Both the position numbers and the translations under genes were made by a program. 64,000 nucleotides of DNA from Chitinophagaceae bacterium (GTDB taxonomy: Bacteria; Bacteroidota; Bacteroidia; Chitinophagales; Chitinophagaceae): assembly GCA_016720775.1 (NCBI GenBank), contig JADKJX010000003.1, forward strand, positions 124,001 to 188,000. Direction: 5' to 3'. The notes beneath the pieces were generated by a model, which saw nothing but the letters and a program-made list of their open reading frames with translations, made no database searches and was not told the origin of the DNA. This document shows, piece after piece, positions 1-6,534 of this stretch (positions within the stretch are counted from its first letter, which is position 1; each line of letters starts with the position of its first letter).

Positions 1-476
1 TCATCGGCCCGGGCGACTGGAACAGCGGATCTTCTGCTATCTTTAAAAATGTGTACAACGAGTTTCCCTGGTATTCGGATGGTAGTGGCGGATTTGTAGA
101 TGTGCGTGACGTAGTAAAAGCGATGACACAATTAATGGAGAGCGATATAACTGCCGAACGTTTTATACTTAGTGCAGCCAACAGGAGTTACCGGGATATT
201 TTTAATTTGATCGCAAAATGCTTTAATAAAAAACCTCCGTATAAAAGAGTCACGCCTTTCCTTGCAAAAATTGTGTGGCGATGGGAGGCAATAAAAAGCA
301 GGGTAACCGGAAATGATCCGCTGCTGACAAAAGAAACGGCTGCCACGGCGCAGGCCAGGGTAAATTTTGATAACAGTAAACTAAAAAAATTCCTGCCGGA
401 GTTTACTTACCGTCCTGTTGAAGAAAGCATTGCATTCACCTGCGCCGGATTACAACAAAAACTTAACAGCCGTTGA
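1..476 (+). CDS. NAD-dependent epimerase/dehydratase family protein, 3' part (truncated by window edge)
   Basis: The reading frame is open from base 3 and has no start inside the window, so only the C-terminal ~157 residues are seen. The visible part begins IGPGDWNSGS and continues to a VDVRDVVKAM segment. This matches the C-terminal substrate-binding half of extended SDR enzymes of the dihydroflavonol-reductase/UDP-sugar epimerase type, where a GPGD loop is followed by a D-V-R-D-V segment. The NAD-binding Rossmann motif and the Tyr-x3-Lys catalytic pair would lie upstream of the window. The GTG at 51 is an internal Val codon, not a start. The substrate cannot be judged from this piece. Confidence 0.8.
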   Translation, partial: IGPGDWNSGSSAIFKNVYNEFPWYSDGSGGFVDVRDVVKAMTQLMESDITAERFILSAANRSYRDIFNLIAKCFNKKPPYKRVTPFLAKIVWRWEAIKSRVTGNDPLLTKETAATAQARVNFDNSKLKKFLPEFTYRPVEESIAFTCAGLQQKLNSR

Positions 477-521
477 CGTAAATTAGCGGTTCATAACAAG
501 TTTGATCCAAAAGAATATCTG

Positions 522-2042
522 ATGAAAAAAATTACTTTCTGCCTGCTGGCAATTATTGTTCCCGCTTTATCTTTTTCTCAAACATCTTTTATAGCCAAAG
601 GAAAGATACTGGACGCTGCTACAAAACAGCCGCTCCAGGCGGCATCGGTATTTGCCGAAAACACCACCTTGGGAACGGCAACCGATGGGGATGGGAACTT
701 TGCATTGTATCTGCCTAACGGAGGGTATAACCTGGTGATAACATTTACCGGTTACCAGACCGAGACAAAACGCATCACATCCGGGGATGATGGGAATAAC
801 TCCATTGTGGTAGAGTTAAAGCAAAAGCAGAAAGAGCTGGAAGATGTTGTGGTGAAAGCCAGTTTTGAAGTTAAGGATGGCTGGGAAAAATACGGTAATT
901 TTTTTCTGGAAAATTTTATTGGTAAAACAGCCAACAGCCAGGAGTGCACTGTAAAGAACAAAGAGACGTTACATTTTTTCTATTACAAAAGAAAGAACCG
1001 GCTGAAGATACTGGCCGATGCGCCCGTTGAAATTGTGAATAATGCATTGGGGTATTCAATTAAATACACGCTTGATTCTTTCACGCATGAATACAATACA
1101 CAGGTAAGCCAGTATACAGGGTATCCGTTGTTCAGGGAGCTGGAGCCGCTTAACGATGAACAAAAGAACCGGTGGAAAGCAAACAGGCTGGTAGCTTACA
1201 ATGGTTCCATCCTGCACTTTATGCGCAGCATGTACCAGAAGAAACTGAAGGAAGAAGGCTTTGAGATCCAGTTCTTGCTGAAAGAAAATGAAAAGGAAAG
1301 AGCGCTGCCGCTGAGGAATTTTTATGCTGCGGTGAATTATAAAATGGATGACACGGCAAAAACGGTTGAGATATTACCAAACCAGAAAGAGGTTGCGGTG
1401 CTTTATAAAAATGAAGAACCTTCCAAACTATTCCTGGAAGCAAACACGGATGCTTCGGCAAAGTTTCAGCTTTCCGTTGTATCGTTCCTTCCCAATGAAT
1501 CGTTGGAGATCGAACAAAACGGTTATTACTACGAGCAGGATGATATTACCATTACGGGTTATTGGGCATGGGAAAAAGTGGCCGATATGCTGCCTTATAA
1601 TTTTGCAGACGCTTTGGTACCTGTGGTAGCAAAGGATGAAGTTGTAACATCTCCCACCATCGTGCCGCAGCAGACAACGAAGCCAACTGATCTGCTTACA
1701 AGCATTGCCTGGAAGGCAGAAGAAAGCCGAATCATTGAAGGCAACAATATTACTTATTACAAGAGAGGCGGACAGCAGAACAGCATTAACCTGGATAATG
1801 ATCTTTATAAGTTCAACGCAGATAATACCGGCACCTGGACCATTAACGGGCAGGATTATAAATTCACCTGGAACTACAGCAATACAGAAAAAACAAAAAT
1901 AAAGATGGTCATTCAATACCCCACGCCGCTTGTTGTAGATCTCGAGAATATTGTAATTAACGCCACTTCGTTCTCATACACCCGGCTTCAGCAGCTAAAC
2001 GGGGTTAACCTGATGGCTATTGAAACAAGAACGGTAAAATAA
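522..2042 (+). CDS. secreted protein with CarboxypepD_reg-like domain
   Basis: This 506-residue protein starts with a clear Sec signal peptide (about residues 1-19, ending LSFSQ). A carboxypeptidase-regulatory-like beta-sandwich domain follows at about residues 23-110 (GKILDAATKQPLQAASV ... FTGYQT), as found at the N-terminus of SusC-like receptors. There is no TonB plug or barrel after it, so this is the family of stand-alone carboxypeptidase-like regulatory domain proteins of Bacteroidota. The long middle part is not recognised. The last ~110 residues (TSIAWKAEESRI ... FNADNTGTWTI) resemble a small lipocalin-like beta domain. It follows the epimerase gene by 45 nt. Likely location is the periplasm or outer membrane; the function is unknown. 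Confidence 0.7.
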   Translation: MKKITFCLLAIIVPALSFSQTSFIAKGKILDAATKQPLQAASVFAENTTLGTATDGDGNFALYLPNGGYNLVITFTGYQTETKRITSGDDGNNSIVVELKQKQKELEDVVVKASFEVKDGWEKYGNFFLENFIGKTANSQECTVKNKETLHFFYYKRKNRLKILADAPVEIVNNALGYSIKYTLDSFTHEYNTQVSQYTGYPLFRELEPLNDEQKNRWKANRLVAYNGSILHFMRSMYQKKLKEEGFEIQFLLKENEKERALPLRNFYAAVNYKMDDTAKTVEILPNQKEVAVLYKNEEPSKLFLEANTDASAKFQLSVVSFLPNESLEIEQNGYYYEQDDITITGYWAWEKVADMLPYNFADALVPVVAKDEVVTSPTIVPQQTTKPTDLLTSIAWKAEESRIIEGNNITYYKRGGQQNSINLDNDLYKFNADNTGTWTINGQDYKFTWNYSNTEKTKIKMVIQYPTPLVVDLENIVINATSFSYTRLQQLNGVNLMAIETRTVK

Positions 2043-2053
2043 AACAGGTGAGT

Positions 2054-2998
2054 TTATTTGCCCATTACTTTTTCCCATAGTTCGGGTATCCGTTTTACCC
2101 AAACCAGTTCCTTCATTTTTTCTTTAGCGTCTTCTATGGGGCTGCCAAAATATACTTTGCCGCCTTCGGTATCTTTTCCAACACCACTCTGGGCATAAAT
2201 AACGGCATTGGCACCAATGGTCAATGTCTTACTTACACCAACCTGGCCCCAAAGGGTTACGCCGTCTTCCAGTGTTACCACGCCGGCAATACCAACCTGT
2301 GCAGCGATCAGGCAATTCTTACCGGTTACGGTATCGTGGCCAATATGGATCATGTTATCCATCTTGGTTCCCTGGCCAATGATGCTGTCGTGGCTCACGC
2401 CCCGGTCGATGGTACAGCCTGCACCAATCTCCACATCGTCTTCAATGATCACCCGGCCGCAACTGGGCATTTTTTTATACCAGAGTTCCCGGTCTTTTTT
2501 TGTGTTGTAATAAAAAGCATCACTGCCTATAACGGTGCCTGCCTGGATGATGACGTTGTTACCAATGATGCAATGATCCATGATGGTAACATTGGGATGA
2601 ATGATGCAATTCTTTCCAATGCTTACGTGGTTGCCTACGAATACACCCGGGTAAATACAAGTTCCTTCACCAACGGTTGCAGAATCACTGATCATTTTTT
2701 TTGCCGGTTCAAACGGGCGGAAGTGATTTACAATTTTGCAATACGCTTCAAAAGGATTATCAACGATCAGCAACGCTTTTCCTTCCGGCACATCTGTTTC
2801 TTTATTAATGATGATAAAACTTGCTGCACTGTTTAGGCATTTGTTATAATATTTCGGATGATCAACAAAGACAAGATCGCCTTTTTCAACTTTGTGAATT
2901 TCATTTATACCGGTTGCCTCGGCATTGCTGTTGCCAACTAATTTTGCCTGTATAAACCCGGCGATCCATGACAATGAAACAGGAGATGGAAATTGCAT
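2054..2998 (-). CDS. lpxD: LpxD-like UDP-3-O-acylglucosamine N-acyltransferase
   Basis: This 314-residue protein has an N-terminal LpxD-type uridine-binding domain (about 1-100) and then a left-handed beta-helix of hexapeptide repeats (about 105-285, e.g. IGKNCIIHPNVTI, IIGNNVIIQAGTVIG). The stretch DNMIHIGHDT carries the His expected for the acyltransfer base of LpxD. LpxD adds a 3-hydroxyacyl chain to the 2-amino group of acylated UDP-glucosamine in lipid A synthesis. The protein is a little shorter than usual LpxD (about 340). Bacteroidota often carry a paralogue of this kind beside the canonical enzyme, so substrate certainty is moderate. A TACCTTTG box on the minus strand sits 16-23 nt before the start codon. 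Confidence 0.75.
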   Translation of the reverse strand: MQFPSPVSLSWIAGFIQAKLVGNSNAEATGINEIHKVEKGDLVFVDHPKYYNKCLNSAASFIIINKETDVPEGKALLIVDNPFEAYCKIVNHFRPFEPAKKMISDSATVGEGTCIYPGVFVGNHVSIGKNCIIHPNVTIMDHCIIGNNVIIQAGTVIGSDAFYYNTKKDRELWYKKMPSCGRVIIEDDVEIGAGCTIDRGVSHDSIIGQGTKMDNMIHIGHDTVTGKNCLIAAQVGIAGVVTLEDGVTLWGQVGVSKTLTIGANAVIYAQSGVGKDTEGGKVYFGSPIEDAKEKMKELVWVKRIPELWEKVMGK

Positions 2999-3013
2999 AC
3001 GCTAAAATTTCAC

Positions 3014-3021
3014 CAAAGGTA
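3014..3021 (-). promoter_or_regulatory. -7 promoter box (TACCTTTG) of the LpxD-like gene
   Basis: On the minus strand this reads TACCTTTG, a perfect match to the Bacteroidota -7 consensus TAnnTTTG. The predicted transcript would start near 3008, giving a ~10-nt leader before the ATG at 2998. No convincing TTTG -33 box was seen at the right distance. Confidence 0.5.
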
Positions 3022-3423
3022 CACTGCTTTGCTTTTAGTTGTTTTCCCGGTAAAAACTATGAAAACGGCCTTTTACGGGTCTTTTATGAAAAATATTTTT
3101 TTGCTTTTTTCTGCCCCGAAAACGGAAGTAAAAAAGGACGGTTAAGTCAAAATTTTTAAAGATGATTTTTATGTTTGATCATGATTTGTGGCTCAGGAAA
3201 TAAAAATCAATTCTTCTGAAACATCAGTTAAATCAATACTTTCATAACATCGTCGTGTTCCTTCAGCAAATAAAAAATAAAGTTGTCGTCTTTAATAAAC
3301 ATAAAATAATTCCGCAACGAAGCCATAAAAAACAGGTTCCTTATCCACAGGCTGAAAAAAAATGTTAATAAAAAATTTTGGAAATATTTTTCTGTTAGGA
3401 AAAATTCTTTTTAATATTGTGTA
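3022..3423. other. gene-poor, AT-rich intergenic stretch
   Basis: Together with the small RNA candidate that follows, this makes the longest stretch without a recognisable gene (2999-3537). It is AT-rich and contains one perfect DnaA box (TTATCCACA, 3341-3349), but no cluster of boxes, so there is no case for an origin. The only ORFs are short, unsupported or shadows of the flanking genes. Confidence 0.5.
3412..3419 (+). promoter_or_regulatory. possible -7 box (TAATATTG) of a small RNA
   Basis: TAATATTG matches the TAnnTTTG consensus at all but one fixed position. A TCTG, a weak TTTG-like -33 element, lies 17 nt upstream. It would start transcription at about 3424-3426, immediately at the GGGAA of the first hairpin described next. 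Confidence 0.3.
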
Positions 3424-3501
3424 GGGAATTTGGTTCCCGGTACTTACTAACCCATCTATATAGCAAAGCCTGGCAGTCAAAAGCCGGGCTTTATTATTTT
3501 T
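3424..3501 (+). ncRNA. candidate ~77-nt small RNA with two hairpins
   Basis: The stretch begins with a GGGAA/UUCCC hairpin (3424-3428 with 3434-3438). A ~26-nt unpaired linker follows. It ends with a 10-bp terminator hairpin (3465-3474 with 3483-3492, one G-U pair, 8-nt loop) and a U-rich tail (3493-3501). There is no ORF inside. The following GNAT gene has its own -7 box in the terminator tail, so this unit looks like a stand-alone transcript rather than a leader, although an attenuated leader cannot be excluded. I do not recognise a known RNA family in it. Confidence 0.4.
3465..3501 (+). terminator. intrinsic terminator
   Basis: A 10-bp stem (AAAGCCTGGC with GCCGGGCTTT, one wobble) with an 8-nt loop is followed by ATTATTTTT. 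It ends the candidate small RNA, and its tail overlaps the -7 box of the next gene. Confidence 0.75.
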
Positions 3502-3502
3502 G
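3495..3502 (+). promoter_or_regulatory. -7 box (TATTTTTG) inside terminator tail
   Basis: A perfect TAnnTTTG match is formed by the U-tract of the preceding terminator plus the next G. The predicted transcription start near 3508 leaves a ~30-nt leader for the GNAT gene at 3538. Confidence 0.45.
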
Positions 3503-3537
3503 GTATTGGTTGTTTTTATTTTTATAAATATTGCAAG

Positions 3538-3993
3538 ATGCATATTTACGAAACGATAAAAGGTGATTTTATCATCAGCACCGATAAAACAAAACTGGAT
3601 GTTGTACTCATTCATCGTTACCTGTGTACAGAAAGTTATTGGGCTAAAAATATTCCCATGCCCATCGTTGAAAAAAGTATTGAAGGTTCTTTATGTTTTG
3701 GAATATATCATAAAGATAAACAGGCAGGCTTTGCAAGGGTCATCACCGATCATGCAACCTTTGCTTACCTGGCCGATGTTTTTGTTGTAGAAAAATATCG
3801 TGGCAGGGGTTTAAGTAAATGGCTGATGGAAGTGATCATGAATCATCCCGGCCTGCAGGGCCTTCGCCGGTGGTTGCTGGCTACAAAAGATGCACATGGC
3901 CTGTATGCACAATTTGGGTTTACCCCGCTTGACAAACCCGAACGGATCATGGGATTGAAACCTTTTGAAGAATATCCACAACCCAACTCATAA
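3538..3993 (+). CDS. GNAT family N-acetyltransferase
   Basis: The 151-residue product is a single GNAT domain. The acetyl-CoA pyrophosphate-binding loop is seen as EKYRGRGLSKWL (about residues 94-105, the Q/R-x-x-G-x-G/A motif). It is preceded by the beta4 strand AYLADVFVV and followed by the late LYAQFGFTPL segment typical of the fold. The substrate is unknown; this subtype is common in Bacteroidota as a soluble acetyltransferase. The ATG lies about 30 nt after a predicted transcription start. It sits 33 nt upstream of yicC and may be co-transcribed with it. Confidence 0.8.
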   Translation: MHIYETIKGDFIISTDKTKLDVVLIHRYLCTESYWAKNIPMPIVEKSIEGSLCFGIYHKDKQAGFARVITDHATFAYLADVFVVEKYRGRGLSKWLMEVIMNHPGLQGLRRWLLATKDAHGLYAQFGFTPLDKPERIMGLKPFEEYPQPNS

Positions 3994-4026
3994 CTTTATC
4001 CTGTAACTTGCAGCAAAATAAAACAC

Positions 4027-4902
4027 ATGCTTAAATCAATGACGGGTTTTGGAAGGGCGGAACAAACAGTGAATGAAAAAACTTTTTTGGTAGAGATAAA
4101 AGCGCTCAACGGAAAACAATTTGAACTGCAGCTTAAATTACCTCCCTTGCTGCGTCCTTACGAATTTGAAATAAGAAATACACTGCAGGAAAACCTGGTA
4201 AGGGGTACCATTGATTGCACCATCATCATCAAACAGAACGGAACTTCGAAACCGGTTAATATAAATACCGATCTTATTAAGGCTTATTATAACCAGATAG
4301 AAACCCTGGCAGCAGAATTAAAAATTGATACCAACTCGGTATTAAGTGCATTGCTCCGCCTGCCCGAAGTGGTAACTCCCACCAACGACGTTTTAAATGA
4401 AACGGATTTTGCTGATTTTAGTAAAGTGCTGCAGGGGGCTTTAAACGACCTGAACCTGCACCGGGTGGAAGAGGGTTCAGTTCTGGAAAAAGATCTTATA
4501 AAACGCATCACGAACATTAACGAGCAGGAAGAAGCCATTTTGAAACTGGAGCCCAACCGGAAAAAGAGAATAAAAGAAGAGATCGATCAACTGCTTGAAA
4601 AAAATGTGGGTAAGGAGAATATCGATAATAACCGGATGGAGCAGGAACTCATTTATTACATGGAAAAGATAGACATTCACGAAGAGCAGATAAGGCTGAG
4701 ACAACACTGTGAGTACTTCAGGTCTATCCTCCAGGAGCCGGAAGAGGGGAAAGGGAAAAAACTATCTTTTATTTTGCAGGAGATAGGCCGGGAGATAAAT
4801 ACCACGGGCAGCAAGGCCTATGATGCCGATATCCAGAAATGCGTGGTTAAAATGAAAGACGAACTGGAAAAAGCCAAGGAACAGGTATTGAATGTATTGT
4901 AA
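4027..4902 (+). CDS. yicC: YicC/YloC family endoribonuclease
   Basis: This 291-residue protein has the family hallmarks at both ends: MLKSMTGFGRAE at the N-terminus (YicC-like N domain) and the DUF1732 C-terminal domain with LSFILQEIGREINTTGSKA (about 245-265). YicC proteins are endoribonucleases linked to stationary-phase survival and small-RNA turnover. In many genomes yicC is next to gmk, but here gmk is 35 kb away on the other strand. GldH follows after 17 nt. The length is normal and the start is fixed by the conserved MLKSMTG. Confidence 0.92.
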   Translation: MLKSMTGFGRAEQTVNEKTFLVEIKALNGKQFELQLKLPPLLRPYEFEIRNTLQENLVRGTIDCTIIIKQNGTSKPVNINTDLIKAYYNQIETLAAELKIDTNSVLSALLRLPEVVTPTNDVLNETDFADFSKVLQGALNDLNLHRVEEGSVLEKDLIKRITNINEQEEAILKLEPNRKKRIKEEIDQLLEKNVGKENIDNNRMEQELIYYMEKIDIHEEQIRLRQHCEYFRSILQEPEEGKGKKLSFILQEIGREINTTGSKAYDADIQKCVVKMKDELEKAKEQVLNVL

Positions 4903-4930
4903 GTAATACGCAATAAGCAATGAGCAAATT
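4903..4930. repeat. stuttered AT-rich word repeat (gcaataagcaatgagcaa)
   Basis: The short gap between yicC and gldH contains a degenerate repeat of a ~7-nt word (GCAATAA, GCAATGA, GCAAATT). It runs directly into the proposed gldH start. Similar stuttered words, each with a different sequence, occur at 24800, 36140, 44420 and 50390. Confidence 0.45.
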
Positions 4931-5435
4931 CCTTTTACACAATTCAGTGAATGACAATCGAAGAATAAATCGCCGACCATTTTTATTGCCTGTTGCCTGT
5001 TGCCTGTTGCTCTTCGCCTCGTGCAAACAAACGGATGTGTTTGAAAAGAACACGGTGATCCCGAAATATGAGTGGCGGAGTGATTTTGCTGCTACGGGTA
5101 CTTTCCTCATCACCGATACGGTCTCTTCATACAGTATTTATCTGGTGCTGCGTCATACGGATGCTTATAAATACAACAATATTTGGTTGAATATCGGGTT
5201 ACAGGCTCCTGCCGATACGCTCTTCAAACAAAAGGTTGATCTTAAACTGGGCGATGATGCCAATGGCTGGGAAGGTACCGGCATGAACGACATATGGGAG
5301 GTAAGAAAACTACTGAATGGCCGGCCAAGAAGATTTAAACAGGCAGGTAAATATTACTTCAGTATTTCACAGATCATGCGGGATGACCCTTTACCAAATA
5401 TTATGAGTGCAGGACTTAGAATTGAAAAGAAATAA
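4920..5435 (+). CDS. gldH: gliding motility lipoprotein GldH
   Basis: The 171-residue product has a lipoprotein signal with lipobox LFASC, so Cys-35 would be lipidated. The mature part matches GldH, with a conserved Y-x-W after the signal (PKYEWRSDF), LVLRHTDAYKYNNIW and a C-terminal SISQIMRDDPLP...GLRIEK. GldH is a small outer-membrane or periplasmic lipoprotein needed for gliding and T9SS function in Bacteroidota. The N-terminus is long for a lipoprotein. The in-frame GTG at 4947 would give a normal-length signal and is an alternative start. The core of the signal peptide is encoded by a TGTTGCC heptamer repeated about three times. Confidence 0.85.
   Translation: MSKFLLHNSVNDNRRINRRPFLLPVACCLLLFASCKQTDVFEKNTVIPKYEWRSDFAATGTFLITDTVSSYSIYLVLRHTDAYKYNNIWLNIGLQAPADTLFKQKVDLKLGDDANGWEGTGMNDIWEVRKLLNGRPRRFKQAGKYYFSISQIMRDDPLPNIMSAGLRIEKK
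4985..5010 (+). repeat. TGTTGCC heptamer tandem repeat inside gldH
   Basis: About 3.5 copies of a 7-bp unit (TTGCCTG) occur in the DNA encoding the hydrophobic core of the GldH signal peptide. Seven-bp units shift the reading frame with each copy, so copy-number change here would switch the gene off or move it to another start. Confidence 0.7.
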
Positions 5436-5516
5436 CTACGGTAAGATTAACAAAGCGTTCAGCCACAAAATTTCCTTCAAGCCTTTTTTTTCGAAACAAT
5501 TCTTTATTTTGCATGT

Positions 5517-6359
5517 ATGAAGATGAAAATCGGGGTACTCTTATTTACTGTGATTACTGCTTTTAGTGCAAATGCCCAGCAACAGCATAACGAATACGTA
5601 CAAAAAGGAGAATTCGGAATCACCGTAGGCGCCGCTCATTATTTTGGCGATTTGAATACCCGTGCTGCCATCAACCGGCCTAAACCTGCCGTAGGCGCCT
5701 TTTTCCGCAAGCAGTTTGGTAATTATGTAGGCCTCCGCATCAGCGCTCATTTTGCCCAGTTGGGATACAGCGATACATATAGTAAGAACGAGTATCAAAA
5801 GAGCCGTAACCTCAGCTTTAACTCCAATATATGGGAACTGGCTTTACAAGGCGATTTCAACTTCTTCAAATTTATTCCAGGCGATCCTTATTACGCCTTC
5901 ACTCCTTATATAACCCTGGGAGTTGGTGCATTTACTTATGATCCTTATGCTTACCTGAATGGGAAAAAAGAATTCCTGAGGCCTTTAGGCACTGAAGGTC
6001 AGCAGATTGGCTATAATGGAAGAAAACCATACAGCACCCTGGCGGTATGTATTCCCCTTGGTGTAGGTATTAAATATAATATTTCAGACCGGATGAACCT
6101 GTCTTTTGAGATAGCTCACCGGTTTACAACGACTGATTACTTAGATGACGTAAGCACAACTTATGTAGGGGCCAGCAGGTTTGCCCCCCTGTCTGCAGCC
6201 GGTTTTTTACAGGACCGCTCTTATGAGGTAGATCCTGATAATATCATTGGTGTTGAAGGCAGGCAGCGTGGCTGGAGCAAGCAGAGAGACCAGTATATCA
6301 TAGCTGAAATAGGTCTTTCTCTTAATATCAGCAGCTATAAATGCCCCAGCACAAAATAA
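5517..6359 (+). CDS. DUF6089 family outer-membrane beta-barrel protein
   Basis: This 280-residue protein has a signal peptide (MKMKIGVLLFTVITAFSANA, cut before QQQ). An alternating, aromatic-rich sequence typical of an 8- to 10-stranded beta barrel follows (EFGITVGAAHYFGDLN, YAFTPYITLGVGAFTYDPYA, IAEIGLSLNISSYKCP). The repeated hydrophobic/polar pattern and conserved HYFGDLN opening fit DUF6089. In related genomes this gene directly precedes uppS-bamA-ompH-ompH-murI. Here a 3-kb T9SS gene lies between them. The exact function is unknown; the association suggests outer-membrane assembly. Confidence 0.8.
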   Translation: MKMKIGVLLFTVITAFSANAQQQHNEYVQKGEFGITVGAAHYFGDLNTRAAINRPKPAVGAFFRKQFGNYVGLRISAHFAQLGYSDTYSKNEYQKSRNLSFNSNIWELALQGDFNFFKFIPGDPYYAFTPYITLGVGAFTYDPYAYLNGKKEFLRPLGTEGQQIGYNGRKPYSTLAVCIPLGVGIKYNISDRMNLSFEIAHRFTTTDYLDDVSTTYVGASRFAPLSAAGFLQDRSYEVDPDNIIGVEGRQRGWSKQRDQYIIAEIGLSLNISSYKCPSTK

Positions 6360-6373
6360 TTGGACCTATAGAT

Positions 6374-6403
6374 TTTGTTTTTAAATAAAAACGTCTATTT
6401 TTA
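6374..6403 (+). promoter_or_regulatory. promoter of the DUF4838/T9SS gene (TTTG - 18 nt - TATTTTTA)
   Basis: A TTTG (-33) at 6374-6377 is followed after 18 nt by TATTTTTA (6396-6403), seven of eight in the loose sense to TAnnTTTG with the last base changed. This is one of the few places in the window where both promoter boxes are visible. Transcription would begin near 6409 and give a ~125-nt leader. Confidence 0.5.
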
Positions 6404-6420
6404 CAGTCCCTCAAGTAACG

Positions 6421-6447
6421 CAGATAATCCAATCCCCGTATTATCTG
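6421..6447 (+). other. perfect 8-bp hairpin in the leader
   Basis: CAGATAAT (6421-6428) pairs perfectly with ATTATCTG (6440-6447) over an 11-nt loop and is followed by GAATTTTCCC. It could be a weak terminator of the DUF6089 gene or a structural element in the leader of the DUF4838 gene. Confidence 0.45.
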
Positions 6448-6534
6448 GAATTTTCCCAACCGAAGAAGAACAAAGTGTAAATCCTTCTATTTCTGTGATG
6501 AGACCATAGTTTCAATCCGCACAAACATTAAACT

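Noticed and set aside
3228..3326. 32-residue minus-strand ORF (MASLRNYFMF...)
   Set aside because: No ribosome-binding site, promoter or recognisable similarity, and too short to judge.
3341..3349. Perfect DnaA box (TTATCCACA) in an AT-rich gap
   Set aside because: It is single. The other exact copy nearby (6613) is inside a coding gene, and no origin-type gene neighbourhood is present.
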